A program made the translations under genes and the position numbers. 64,000 nucleotides of DNA from Berberis thunbergii (taxonomy: Eukaryota > Streptophyta > Magnoliopsida > Ranunculales > Berberidaceae): positions 62,001 through 126,000 of the forward strand of contig QNQO01001167.1 of the NCBI GenBank assembly GCA_003290165.1, in the 5' to 3' direction. The number at the start of each line of letters is the position of its first letter. The first letter of the stretch is position 1. Below, one piece after another: positions 11,084-21,906 of the stretch. The notes below the pieces were generated by a model. That model saw only the letters and a program-made list of their open reading frames with translations, was not told the DNA's origin and ran no database searches.

Positions 11084-11739
11084 TTAATGCAAGTCATTCC
11101 AAAACATACACAAATCAACTACTTTCTTATTAAGTATATTGGAAGCTCTTAATAACCTAGCTTTTTCACTAACCACTTTTTTTTCTTGAGGATTTAGATA
11201 TAAGAAAATGCGGATCAAAGTTGGTTTCTCCTCAAACAAGTCTAGAGCATCTAAGACCTTCTTCCTTGAGATGTTTGGAACAACTCTTAAACTTGAAGTC
11301 AATTGATCCCAATCGTTACATAACACAAACAAATCTTTAACATTATTTGTTATATAACACAAAACTTTGTCAACAAGTAGTACAAATCAAACAATAAAGA
11401 CGATCTAAATATCAACAGCAATTTTAAATGTTTGGTGGCCATTGTGAACACATAAACCCATAACATTGCCTTTTCCTAGTCAACACTTTGAAGAAGTTTT
11501 CAAGAGACGGAGTTAATTGATGTGATCACAAACAACATAATTAATTAAGTCCACAAAAACTCAAGTCTGAATTTCTTGATTATTGATTGTTTCAGTTGTA
11601 AAACCAGATCCAATTTATCCATAGGAATTGCTTTTCCCTTTTCTTTGTTTTCTATAACATTTTCAATCGTGCTGCTGGAGATATCAATTTCCAGAGTAAT
11701 CGACTGCTTTGCAGCTGCACTGTGCACATTGATCTGCAT
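11084..11739 (-). pseudogene. UBL array relic P3
   Basis: Bases 11084-11315 are the end of the 3' exon, with the same frameshifted, extended C-terminus as P1. The exon 5' half is deleted, so ttatgtaac just before the normal acceptor runs straight into gattggg. About 250 bp upstream, 11601-11739 encodes the start of UBL1 (ATG at 11739, MQINVHSAAAKQSITLEID), which stops matching after DKLDLVLQ. The rest of UBL1, all of UBL2, the donor and nearly all of the intron are lost. This is a non-functional fusion of gene ends. Confidence 0.85.
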
Positions 11740-12780
11740 GCTTTCAATACCTCCCTTCCCTTCCCTTTGTTCCTGTTCTGTGTAAGCTGAAAATGAAAGA
11801 CCCATCTAAGACTCTTAAGCTATAATAGAATTTTCAGCTTTACCATTTATGAATATATAATATGGTTTTTATTTTTAAATCAGAGTTGATGAAGATATAT
11901 TATATATCTCTTATTTAATGCTAGATAGCATAAACTTGTAAGTATTTTAAGTAACGACTGTGATTTTGCAAAATATTTGGAAATTTCTCCCTCAACAAAT
12001 CAAACTCAGTTCATTCAATCCTCTCTCAGAATTCCATCCCATTCCACTACACTCTGTACAACCCCTTTCGACAATCACCCCTCCAAAGAAAAGGCGGACA
12101 TTTCAGAATGCTGACACTTTTTGAAAATAGGTGCAGTATATATATGATGTGATATTGGTATATATTTTTTAGTGTGGTTGGGTTTCTTGTTCTATCAAGT
12201 TCAACTATTTTTTTTTTCCTCTTAAATTTGCAAAAATAAAACCCCTAAGATTTTAATTTTATGAATATGGAACAAATTTTAATTTTAAAGGAGAGATCAT
12301 TGTTGCTTGGACTTATTTAAGGGGGAATCTTCACATTGCACCCAATGATATTGTCTGCTTGCTAGTGTAGGGAAGCAATTGAATTATTAGAATGAGATGC
12401 CGGCAGTGAAGATCTTACTGATATAATTTAGCTTTCAAAGGGATAACAAAAGTAACAAATCCTGTTGTCTAGAACAATTGCTTTTATCTACTATTCATAG
12501 AGGTAAGAAGAATTATTATCTCATAGTTTAACTTCCTTGAGACATGATCAGTAATATATATTATTGACTTCCTTGTGTGAATTTGAATTTGACTAGATTT
12601 TAGCAAAAAAATAATAATGTCATTCTTATCCATAAGATTAATTATTATGACTTTTGTAGAATGACACTAAACATGACCTATAAATTCAAATCTAGCAACC
12701 TCAAAATTAAGCGAAGTCATTTATGTTCACAAACTTGTCTTTTATTTTGTTATATTAATCACCTATCGGAAATTCTAATG
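11740..12780. other. 5' flank of relic P3 and unassigned AT-rich DNA
   Basis: The first 170 bp match the leader and proximal flank of genes B and C (taccattta... atatataat... gatgaagatatatta). The remainder is AT-rich with no supported gene. Confidence 0.45.
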
Positions 12781-13063
12781 GTCGAGGGAAGGAACGAGGG
12801 ATGGGTGTCTCCCTCGAGATGCGAGGTGACGTTTGTCTCGAGGAGGATGGGTGGTTACACCCATCCCTCGCTCCCTTTCCTCGCCTCTAGAAGGACTCAA
12901 TCACCTACTACAGAAATTCTAAATGGCAAGTAAACCAGTGAGAGGGAGGGTGTGACCATTCATCTCCCTCGAGATGCACGCCTGTACCTTTGAGATGCGC
13001 AGCAATGCAAATCTCGAAGGAGATGAATGGTACACCCGCTCCCCCTCGCTGGTTTCCTCGACA
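12781..13063. mobile_element. Pair of adjacent GC-rich hairpin MITEs
   Basis: Two hairpins lie back to back. The first (12781-12887) opens gtcgagggaaggaacgaggg and closes with ccctcgctccctttcctcg. The second (about 12925-13063) opens with a purine-rich arm and closes ccccctcgctggtttcctcg. Each has an internal ctcgagatgcg-like loop. Relatives lie at 52295-52609, 52957-53120 and 63205-63317. They are non-coding. Confidence 0.7.
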
Positions 13064-13510
13064 ATAAGAAAGGTTCCCCTACAGTGATTTCATATTTTTT
13101 CATCACTTGGTTTCTTATAATATTTTATTAGACTACAATAATTAAGGGCTAGACTCAAAAACACAACAATTAATATTTTTTCATAATTTAGTTTATATGC
13201 TTGGTCTTTCAAATGTGTTAGATTGGACATCGTAGGTGAGCTTTCTTAAATAAATGTTATTTGGTCATGATCATCTTGTCTTGAAAGAGAATATAACTAT
13301 ACGAAAAAGTCCAAAAAAAAATAGGTATCTAACTTTTGCTTTTGGTTTTTGTAGCAGATACAGAGTTGTATAAAAAATGTTAATTATTTAATTCCTCGAT
13401 TAGGTAATTTGCATCATCATCTGTTTTCTTTTAATATATGTTGTATCAATCTTTGTTGTTCTTTGCATATTTGTTTGTATTTTGAATGAATTAACAAAGA
13501 GTGATGCTAC

Positions 13511-13614
13511 GGTGCACTGGTACCTTGCTTGGTGTTGTACATGGTACCACCAGGCACCGTAGATGTACCTCGATATAGGAGTTAACACAACACCAGACAA
13601 GGTACCAATGCACC
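13511..13614. mobile_element. 104-bp hairpin MITE in spacer 2
   Basis: Ends ggtgcactggtacc and ggtaccaatgcacc. It is the orthologue within the array of the elements at 4173-4276 and 53216-53319. Confidence 0.75.
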
Positions 13615-13665
13615 TTAGAATTTTCCGTGAACAAAAGCTCAAAGTCTGACTTGCCTTGCAATAAA

Positions 13666-13941
13666 TTGACATTTTTGTAATAACCACCAAAATAATATCA
13701 CTTTTAAATTGTAACAGTTCACCAAACAATTGTATGCATTTTTACAAACAAAGTGTTGTATCACCATGAAGAGTATGGTGCTAAAAGTGATACTATTCAT
13801 GGTGATCTAATTTATTGTATCACTTTTTTGTGTAACTGTTTTTCATTTTTTTAACTGAATTTAATTTTGAATTGAAATTGTTTGGTAGATTGTTACAATT
13901 GAAAAGTGTTACTGTTTTGGTGGTTGTTACAAAAATGCCAA
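13666..13941. mobile_element. Palindromic MITE in spacer 2
   Basis: It has the same arms as 4328-4612. It is 9 bp shorter because one pass of the central acaataattgtatc is lost. Confidence 0.7.
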
Positions 13942-14940
13942 TTTAGTATAGTGTTGGAGAGAGGAAGAGAGAGAGAGCAGTAGAAAAGCATCATGAAGGG
14001 AAAATGCATTCCACTAAAAAAGTCTTCTTGTAAGCAACCATATCATTGATAACTGTTATTGATACACAGATTGAACCAACGAAACACATTGATCAACAAA
14101 TCAATTGCACAAGGTTGTCTAGAGCAATAGTTGTGTTGTAGTTATTACCACCATTGAAGTCGAAGGTGCGAGTCTGAGTCAAAATTAGAATGTTTATTTG
14201 ATGATAGAAGATTGACTTTTAAGTGGCTATAAGCCCCTTTTCTTTGAGGCTCACTTCCACCAAATAGCCCTTCTTCAACTCCATTCACGATGTTTTGCTC
14301 CTCCTTTTTCTTTTTGGTGCTCCTCTTAATTGCTTACTTGGTTCACACAAAGATACACACAAGCAAAAGAACTAGAATTGGGAGAGAAGGAGAGATTGAT
14401 GAATGAAGAAAATCAAATTTCTTAGGTTATTTCGCAAAACCAAGTAATGGCTATGCTCCGCTGCGTTGGGTAATATATACATCAACTCAAATCACTTCCT
14501 AATTAGGAAGCTTTCTAAAACACTCACTTCGATCCAATGGGATGGGTTTGGAGAGAGTGGTGTTTTGCAAAGTAGTTGAAGAAGGAAGAAATGGAGAAGA
14601 TGGGTAGATTTGTTTTTTATATTCAACCATATAGTTACCTCAAGATTATTATTAGGCATTTTGATGGTTTTTTATGTGAATTTTAGATGCATTCATGCGG
14701 TATTTTATTCAATAAAATAAGATTAACCAGTCAATGTGATTGACCTAACAAATCTGTTAGAAAATGAGAGTTAGACTCAATTAAAATTTTGGATGAGGGT
14801 CAAACTCTATTAAGTATAAACTATTGAGGGCCAACTAAAAAACCCTTTTTTAATGATGAATTTTCTTGAGGCCTAAGTTGTTATTCTATCAAATAAATGG
14901 AACGTACGTTATAAAAAAAGTAGATATATATATATATATC

Positions 14941-15303
14941 TCAGACGCTGAAGTAGCAGCAAAGCCAGGTCTGTCTACCCCCATATCTATCTTAGAGGAA
15001 CCCCCAATGCAAGTAATGGAGGTGCTTCTCGCACTTGCTAGTATAGGAGGAATGGGGGAGGATCCCACGACGCTCATGGCTTGCCTAACACCTCAAGACG
15101 TTCAGGCTGTGCATTCAAAAATTGCACAAATAGGCCGAGATGCATTGGTCGCTGAAATTCAAACTTCACTTGAAGAGGAAGCAGCAAGGGTGGGGCAAAA
15201 CTCTAGTGAAGAAGAACGTGACGTTACCACAATACAGCCTCCCACGGCATATGTTCCTCGACGGTCCTCCCGAAGCAAGAAGACAAATCCTAAATTCAGG
15301 TAA
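14941..15303 (+). other. Unidentified open frame fragment
   Basis: From the junction at about 14940 the plus-strand frame is open for roughly 120 residues to a stop at 15301-15303. It has a GTPxTTLMACLTPQDVQ-like middle, an acidic stretch and a basic end (RRSSRSKKTNP). Composition and codon use look protein-like, but I do not recognise the family. The start lies in spacer DNA, so the real 5' end is missing. It may be a captured gene piece or part of an unrecognised element. Confidence 0.35.
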
Positions 15304-15306
15304 CTG

Positions 15307-15597
15307 ATGATGATAATACAAGTAGAATGCAAATGCTTTTTAGAACCTTGTATGGATGCTAGATTAGTGCTAGCATTCAATGGTTTTTGTATCATGATTC
15401 ATTGTGGTTCGTATCCTTACGACGACTTCTCATACATATTGGGGCCCACATTAGGTATAAATCACGTCATGAGAGTGATTAAAAGATTGATTGGTACTTA
15501 TGAGGAAGAAAAGTTATGGCAGGTCTATCATGCAACTACTTTAGTAGCAGAACACTTTGCAGGGTTACTCCCCAACTTGGAGACGCTGATTCTATAA
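15307..15597 (+). other. Second unidentified open frame fragment
   Basis: The frame is 96 residues, two bases after the preceding stop and in another register. It includes GPTLGINHVMRVIKRLIGTY and ends LLPNLETLIL. No domain is recognised. It could continue the preceding coding fragment after a frameshift, or be chance. Nothing beyond the open frame supports expression. Confidence 0.25.
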
Positions 15598-15649
15598 CTA
15601 ATTAGGTTCTTTGTTGAAGATTTAAAGCAAGTATATCCTCGTCGCCTCT

Positions 15650-15838
15650 ATCTCGCAGGGAGACTTGCTTTCGCTTCGGTCCATTGTTTCCACCTTGTAT
15701 GAGGACGGCTTATCCATGCCGAAGCACATGTGCTTCTAATAATCAGGTGAAACTCACAAAATCTTAACTGGTGAGTCTCGAACCTGCGACCTTTTTCAAG
15801 GAGAGTTGATGTCCGATCAACTGAGCTACAATTGGTGG
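15650..15838 (-). mobile_element. tRNA-derived SINE-like element
   Basis: On the minus strand, tgtagctcagttgatcgg (complement of 15813-15830) is a good A box. About 30 bp on, ggttcgagactc (complement of 15773-15784) is a good B box. The order and spacing are those of a tRNA. The anticodon-arm region does not fold convincingly and the sequence runs on past the tRNA part, so I favour a SINE head over a real tRNA gene. No clear poly(A) tail was found. Confidence 0.55.
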
Positions 15839-16262
15839 ACAACTGTTAATATTAAGAATGTTATCGTCCAATTGCTTAGCTGAAGCAGGCTACCGTGAAG
15901 ACTGAAGAGTGTCGATGCGGAGCAAACAAACAAGAGAGAGAGTAAGTCCACCTCCATAAATCGATCTATGTCTAATCGAAATCGTATTGTGTGATTGGAG
16001 AAATCAATCTCCGTTGAAATCGTCTTGTGTGATTGGAGGGGATTGGAGAAAATCGATTTTTATCGAAATCGTTTTGGGCAATTGAGAAGGCGGAGAGGTG
16101 AACTTGCGAAGGGTTTGCGATTTTGTGTATATATGTATTTTATTATCTATGAGAGGGGGAAATCTAAAATTTTAAAGGGGGGCAAGATTGCAAATATTGT
16201 TAGTTTAGTGGGATTTCTTAAAAAGCTAAGGGGGGGCAATTGCCCCTCTAAGCTATAAGGTA
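15839..16262. other. Non-coding DNA with a ggggcaattgcccc terminal motif
   Basis: The stretch contains repeated gtgtgattggag motifs and ends with ggggggcaattgcccc followed by a gtagatctgccc-like end. A similar end (ggggcaattgcccc then tagatccgtcccctg) occurs at 26280-26315. They may be the 3' ends of two copies of one DNA element, but the opposite ends were not located. Confidence 0.3.
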
Positions 16263-16646
16263 GATCTGCCCATGAAACCATCCACATTACCTAATACCAC
16301 CCACCTTCCTAGCATATCACCATTATATAAAAACAACTTCATTATATACAAATCATCCAATAATCAAAGAATTGTGAATCAAATTGAGAGAAGTAATCGT
16401 AGTACTTGTAGAATTTAGAGAGAAATAAATGGAGTGAAGGTCAATGGCTTACCATGTTTGGCTAACATCCTACCTTAGGATGTGGGTGAGCCTATGGGAG
16501 GATAACTTCAAGATGACTATTTTAGATTAGTTTATTTACATTTTCATGTATTAAAAACACATGTTTAGTTAGATTGATCATGTAGATTGGTTATGTTGTA
16601 AACCTATGAGGTAAGTTAGATGTTTTGTGTTTCATTATATGAATTC
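16263..16646. other. Intergenic DNA, nothing recognised
   Basis: AT-rich sequence without a supported open frame, RNA or repeat. The last five bases, aattc, nearly match the agttc that follows the copia LTR at 20829. Confidence 0.3.
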
Positions 16647-17225
16647 TGTTGGAGCGTCGCGCACTTGCGCGCACCCCTTGGTCCACTATACATAGCAACG
16701 ATATTGTCCCCAACTTAAACACCACCTATCGGGTCAGGCCTTCCATCTGGGCCTAGGTGGTGTGGGGTTTTCCCTTAAAAGGCCTCGTTGCTATTAGGGA
16801 GTGGACCATCTCCTTATAAACCTTTGTGACAACTCTTCCTTACTTGATGTGGGACTATTCAAGCCAACACTTTTCCAACAATCTCCACCCTGGCGCGAAT
16901 CATCACACATCCTACAATCCATCAACCGGTCTGCAACATCTCGAAGTACACCTTCTCCTCGAGTTTCAAGTGCAACCACGATCCTGTGGGTAGCACTCGA
17001 TGTATGGGCTCGACTATTCCCGGTGTTGTTGGCTCCACCTAGTCGCAACCTCCGCACTAACTCCACCTTGTCCAGATTTGTAGGATACTCTCGGACACCA
17101 TCTCGGCAAGGATCTGGATCATTCATCTGGCGGACCGCACACTTGCGCCTACGCCTTATCCCCTGGATAATGTGCCGCTTGCACTTCCACCTTGCCGACC
17201 AAGTCCCAGCCGAACCATAAGGGAT
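16647..17225 (-). mobile_element. Inverted LTR and adjoining internal fragment of a second LTR element
   Basis: Bases 16647-16880 begin TGTTGGAGCG and end TTTTCCAACA, the TGTT...AACA form of an LTR. Just inside, atctccaccctgg (16881-16893) is a polypurine tract when read on the minus strand. So this is the 3' LTR and 3' end of an element in minus orientation. The internal part to about 17225 has an open minus frame but no retroviral motif, and may be a non-autonomous element. It abuts the plus-strand copia body directly, with no 5' LTR between. Confidence 0.6.
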
Positions 17226-20043
17226 CAAACAAGGTAACTTGTACACCTTGATGGGTAACACGGTAACAGGAAATGTGGCAGTGGAAACTTCTTCATCGGA
17301 AAGCACTAGGTTGTGGCACATGCGACTTGGGCATATGACAGAAAAAGGATTGTCTCTACTGAGCAAGCAAGGGTTACTGAAGGGTATGCAGAAACCGACT
17401 ATGGAGTTTTGCGAGCATTGTGTATATGGAAAACAATGTAGGGTAAAATTCAGTACAAGCAAACACAGGAGCAGAGGTATTCTAGACTATGTGCATACAG
17501 ATGTGTGGGGACCAGCGAAGGTCGCCTCTAAGGGAGGTTCCAGGTACTTTGTCTCCTTCATTGATGATTATTCCCGTTATACATGGGTATATTTTTTGAA
17601 GTCCAAGAATGAAGTATTTGAGACATTTAAAAGGTGGAGAGCAATGGTTGAGAATAGAACTGGAAGAAAGGTGAAGACTTTGAGGTCTGATAATGGTACC
17701 GAGTATACTGAGGGTACTTTCAAACAGTTTTGTGATCAGGAAGGAATTGTTCGACATTGGACTGTTAGAAACACGCCACAACAAAATGGAGTTGCTGAGA
17801 GATTGAACCGTACTATGCTTGAAAGAGCTAGGTGTATGCGCTCCAATGCTTGTCTTGGCAGAGAATGGTGGGCTGAATCAATAGCCACTGCGTGTTTCTT
17901 GATTAATAGATCGCCACATTCTACATTAGACTGCAAAACACCTTATGAGGTGTGGTCAGGTGAACATGTTGATTACAGTGTACTGAAAGTTTTCGGTTGT
18001 ATTGCCTACTACCATGTGAAAGAAAATAAGCTTGATGCTAGGGCTAAGAAGACCATTTTCTTGGGGTATGCAAAAGGCGTGAAGGGTTATCGTCTATGGT
18101 GTTTAGAGGATAATAAATTTGTGATCAGTCGAGATGTTACATTTGATGAGAATTCCTTGTTAGCTTGTACTAAAGCTAAGGAGTTGGTTGATAGTGGTGG
18201 TGAATCTAGTAACACTCAGAAAGTGGAAGTTGAAGCGTTTGTGGATGCAATAGATGAACAAGTGGTTGAAGCAGGCACACATGATCTGAATTATGAGCCT
18301 GAAGACCATAAGGAACAACAACCAGTTGAAGATAATCAATCCCAACAGCAACCTTTGGCCTTAATTAGGTCAAAACGATCGGTTAAGCAAGTTCAAAAAT
18401 TTGGCTTTGAAGAACCGTTGAAGCACTATGGTAAGTTGAATACAGTTGATCTGGTTGCATATGCACTCTCTGTGGAAGATGATGAGCCAACTACTTACAA
18501 GCAGGCTGCGCGTCATTCAGATAGTCAGAGTTGGTTAGTAGCTATGCAGGGTGAAATGGAGTCTCTCCAGAAGAACCATACTTGGGATCTAGTGTCGTTG
18601 CCTAATGGAAGGAAAGCAATTGGCTGCAAGTGGGTGTTTAAGAAGAAACAGACTACTCTAGAGTCTGGTACTCAGTTCAAAGCAAGATTAGTAGCTAAGG
18701 GTTTTGCTCAGAGGGAAGGCGTTGACTACAATGAGATATTTTCGCCTGTGGTAAAACACACTTCTATTCGTGTGTTGTTGAGCTTGGTAGCTCATGGTGA
18801 GCTTGAGCTTGAACAACTTGATGTGAAAACAACTTTCTTGCATGGAGACTTAGAGGAGGAAATTTATATGCATCAGCCGGAAGGTTTTAAGGTTGTTGGA
18901 AAAGAAGACCATGTTTGTCGTTTGAGGAGATCACTTTATGGGTTAAAGCAGTCACCTAGGCAGTGGTACAAACGGTTTGACACTTTTATGTTGAAACATG
19001 GGTTTACACGAAGTAAGTATGATTGTTGTGTTTACTTGAAAAAACTTCGTAGTGGCGATTTTATTTATCTTTTGCTCTATGTTGACGATATGCTCATTAC
19101 CTGTAAGAGTATGGTGGAGATAAATAAATTGAAGTCTCAACTTGCTTCTGAGTTTGAGATGAAGGATATGGGTGTTGCAAGGAAGATACTTGGTATGGAG
19201 ATAAGAAGAGAAAGGGAGAATAAAAAATTATTTCTTTCACAGAAGGGGTACCTTGAGAAGGTTATATCATGGTTTGGCATGGAAAACGCAAAGCCGGTTA
19301 TTACTCCTTTGGCTTCACATTTTAGACTTTCTCGAAAGTTATCTCCAGTCACAGTGGAAGAAAAGGAATACATGTCGCATGTTCCTTATGCTAGTGCAGT
19401 TGGCAGTTTAATGTATGCTATGGTGTGTACACGCCCTGACATTTCACAGGCTGTTAGTGTTGTGAGCAGGTATATGGAAAACCCTGGGAAGAAACATTGG
19501 GAGGCAATGAAATGGATGCTTAGGTACTTAAAAGGTACCTTGGATGTGGGTTTGGACTTCGGTGGAGATTCATGTCAGGTTCGTGGGTTTGTTGATTCTG
19601 ATTATGTTGGTGATCTAGATAGACGAAGATCTACTATTGGTTACGTATTTCAGATATACGGTGCTCCGGTTAGTTGGAGATCTATGCTTCAGGATACAGT
19701 GGCTCTCTCTACTACAGAGGCAGAGTATATGGCATTGACAGAAGGTGTAAAAGAAGCATTGTGGCTTCAAGGTCTTGTAAATGACTTGGGTGTGGAACAA
19801 GATAGTGTTGAGGTTTTCTGTGACAGTCAGAGTGCCATCCACTTGGCTAAAAATCAGGTTCATCACGCAAGGACTAAGCATATTGACGTCCGATATCACT
19901 TTGTTCGAGATGTAATTGAGGATGGTGATGTGTCTTTGGTGAAAGTACACACAAACGACAACCCTGCTGATATGTTGACAAAGGTTGTTCCTGGAGTTAA
20001 GTTCCAACATTGTTTGGACTTACTCCACATTGACTCATGTTGA
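17226..20043 (+). pseudogene. Ty1/copia pol polyprotein, 5'-truncated
   Basis: One frame is open for over 900 residues. In order it shows a GAG-pre-integrase zinc region (LWHMRLGHM ... CEHCVYGKQC), an integrase core with Asp in HTDVWGP, Asp in SDNGTEY and Glu in NGVAERLNRT, a reverse transcriptase (WVFKKK, LDVKTTFLHGDLEEEIYM, SLYGLKQSPRQWY, LLLYVDDMLI) and RNase H (FVDSDYVGD, STTEAEYMAL, CDSQSAIHLAKN, RTKHIDVRYHFVRD). Gag, protease, 5' LTR and primer site are missing. The first ATG in frame is at 17251, but the reading continues upstream to about 17230, so this is a truncation and not a true start. Motif A reads KTTF where KTAF is usual. It cannot transpose alone, although the pol frame is undamaged. 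Confidence 0.93.
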
Positions 20044-20179
20044 TTGAGGGCCCTTTGGGGCGTTGCCCTTCGGGGCGGTTTCGTGAGGTGACAAAGCTAT
20101 GATGGAGTGTTGATCAGTTTATTCTCATGCCTTGTTTCGGCTCATTTTTTCCTTATAAAAATTCGCCGAGGTGGAGAAT

Positions 20180-20828
20180 TGTGAAATAGGAAACATGTTT
20201 GAAACAGGAAAGTGTTTGGACTCTTATTTGAAACAGGAAACTGTTTGGACTTCTGGAAATTGTTTTTTGAACAGGAAATAAATTCTAGGAAACTGTTGTG
20301 AAACAGGAAACTACTATGAAACAGGAAACTGCTGCCAAACAGAAAACTGTTGTCCCTATATATATACTAGGAACTATAGGTGTTTTTATTAAGGTGATTC
20401 CATGTAGACAAAGTGTGAAGCACAGGGAATAGAGAAAGATAATCCCTTGAATTGTTTCATCTCTTGTTGAGAGATTGTGTGGAGAAAGATAATTCCTTGA
20501 ATTGTTTCATCTCTTGTTGAGAGATTGTGTGAGAATTGTCATCTTCTTGTACCTTGTTCTTGAATATAGTGGAATCATCTCACCGTGGACGTAGGCAATT
20601 GCTGAACCACGTAAACCTTGTGTCTCTTGTGGTATATTCTTAATTTTCTCTAATTTCTTTCATTGCTAGTTGCTCTATTTAATTGATTGGATCATTGTGC
20701 TACTTGTGTGCAATTGTTGGTGTCTACCCGCTTCCGCAATAAGGCGCAACAAATTCAACTCAAGCTTTCTTCTTCTCATTCTCAAGCTCAAGATTAGATA
20801 CGTTTCTATATTTGCAATTTCTCTAACA
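20180..20828 (+). mobile_element. 3' LTR of the copia element
   Basis: It follows a polypurine tract (gaggtggag, 20169-20176), starts TGTGAAATAGG and ends CTCTAACA. The first 170 bp carry about six imperfect copies of gaaacaggaaactg, where copia U3 enhancers usually lie. A TATA-like tatatatacta lies near 20356. Two 50-bp units sit downstream of it. No 5' LTR partner exists in the window. Confidence 0.75.
20432..20531 (+). repeat. Tandem duplication of 50 bp within the LTR
   Basis: Two units starting gagaaagataat at 20432 and 20482 differ at one position (tccc against ttcc). The repeat lies after the presumed TATA box, so it would be in the transcribed leader. Confidence 0.9.
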
Positions 20829-21255
20829 AGTTCCTAATTACAATGTATACATATTGTTAGTCTAAGTTTATTATGATTTTTTTAGATATTTGGTGTTTTA
20901 TTTAAATATGGATTCGTTTTATGCTTTTAAATCCATATTTGATTAATGGATTTCTAACATAATTTAAACTTGAAATCAATTTGTCAATAATTTCATACTT
21001 TCCATCCTAAGTGAGATGAAAGTCTATCTTAGGATGTGTTAAGGAATTTGGAAAATAACCATGGATAAAATGTGAAACACGTGAAATACTCGAGCTTTTG
21101 ATTGTAGAAATATTCTCAGAGCTTTTAAAGTTGAATTATTATTTTGAAAGTTGAATTAGTTGTCTTTACTAAATACACAATGTCAACAAATGCCATGATA
21201 CGAAAACAGTATCACACTTTTAATCATGAGCTACATCAAAAGCTACAAAACTTAA
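20829..21255. other. AT-rich intergenic DNA, nothing recognised
   Basis: No open frame with protein-like composition and no repeat shared within the window. Confidence 0.3.
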
Positions 21256-21901
21256 GTGGCGTTTGTCTTTTAAGTGTTTAAAATCTACCTTCTAATTGGA
21301 GTTGGTAGTTCTGAACGAGCTTCTGAATAAGTTGTTTGTTTTGCTTCTTAATGAACTGCTTATTAGAAGTTGTAAAATGAAAATGTGTTTATTTTTAGGT
21401 GTTGTTTAACATTTTTGCTCAATACCAAAACTCTCACCACTCACAACAAAATGCCAACATTAGTCTCATTCTTCACATGTTTTATCTCCTTCAAACCCTA
21501 TTGAAATCTCCTTCCACCACCACCAGAAACCACCCAATATCACCCTATGTTCCTTATACATTTCCAACAACTGAAAGAAAATAAAGTGGATGGAGAAGGA
21601 AAAAAAGGAGGTGGGGAAAGTGGTGCTAGAGGTGGCAACATTTTTCCGTGATAGAGAGGAGATGGAGATAAGGGGTGGTAAATGGAGAAAAGAGACAACA
21701 ACAGTCACTACAAATTTATTGTGAGGTTATTATAGAATGAATTTTCATTGAATACTCAATGTTAAGTGATCAACACCCCCATGATGCTTATTGTAATCAC
21801 AAGTTTAATTTTTAATTAAAAGTAAAAACAAAAACCCTCGGTAGGGTGTCACACTTTTTATTAATACTGCTGACTCCAATTAGAACAAAAGCAAACACCA
21901 T
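21256..21901. mobile_element. 646-bp element with inverted ends
   Basis: The ends GTGGCGTTTG and CAAACACCAT are inverted (8 of 10 match). A second inverted pair, ctaattggagt near the left and actccaattag near the right, extends the symmetry. Five bases, cttaa, flank both sides (21251-21255, 21902-21906). The interior has no transposase. It is probably a non-autonomous DNA element; the superfamily is undecided because the duplication is short and contains TTAA. Confidence 0.55.
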
Positions 21902-21906
21902 CTTAA

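Larger units (their letters stand above)
8610..11326. repeat. Right copy of the near-identical 2.7-kb direct duplication
   Basis: This matches 1-2713, with an offset growing from 8609 to 8613 because of one-base homopolymer differences. It ends within the 3' UBL exon of relic P3. Here the shared cgttacataaca is followed by UBL intron-end sequence (caaatctttaacattatttg), whereas the left copy joins a different part of the intron. Confidence 0.95.
13063..14925. repeat. Array spacer copy 2, broken at 14925
   Basis: This is homologous to 3746-5830 and 52619-54855. The match stops abruptly near 14925 in a TA run, where unrelated sequence begins. The UBL 3' exon expected next is absent. This is the left edge of the mobile-element block that separates P3 from gene A. 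Confidence 0.8.

Noticed and set aside
15773..15838. Possible functional tRNA gene on the minus strand
   Set aside because: A and B boxes are present, but I could not draw a proper anticodon arm or acceptor stem, and the sequence continues as repeat-like DNA. A SINE head is more likely.
16794..17462. 222-residue minus-strand open frame
   Set aside because: It runs across the junction of the inverted LTR fragment and antisense copia integrase. No protein could be conserved over that join.
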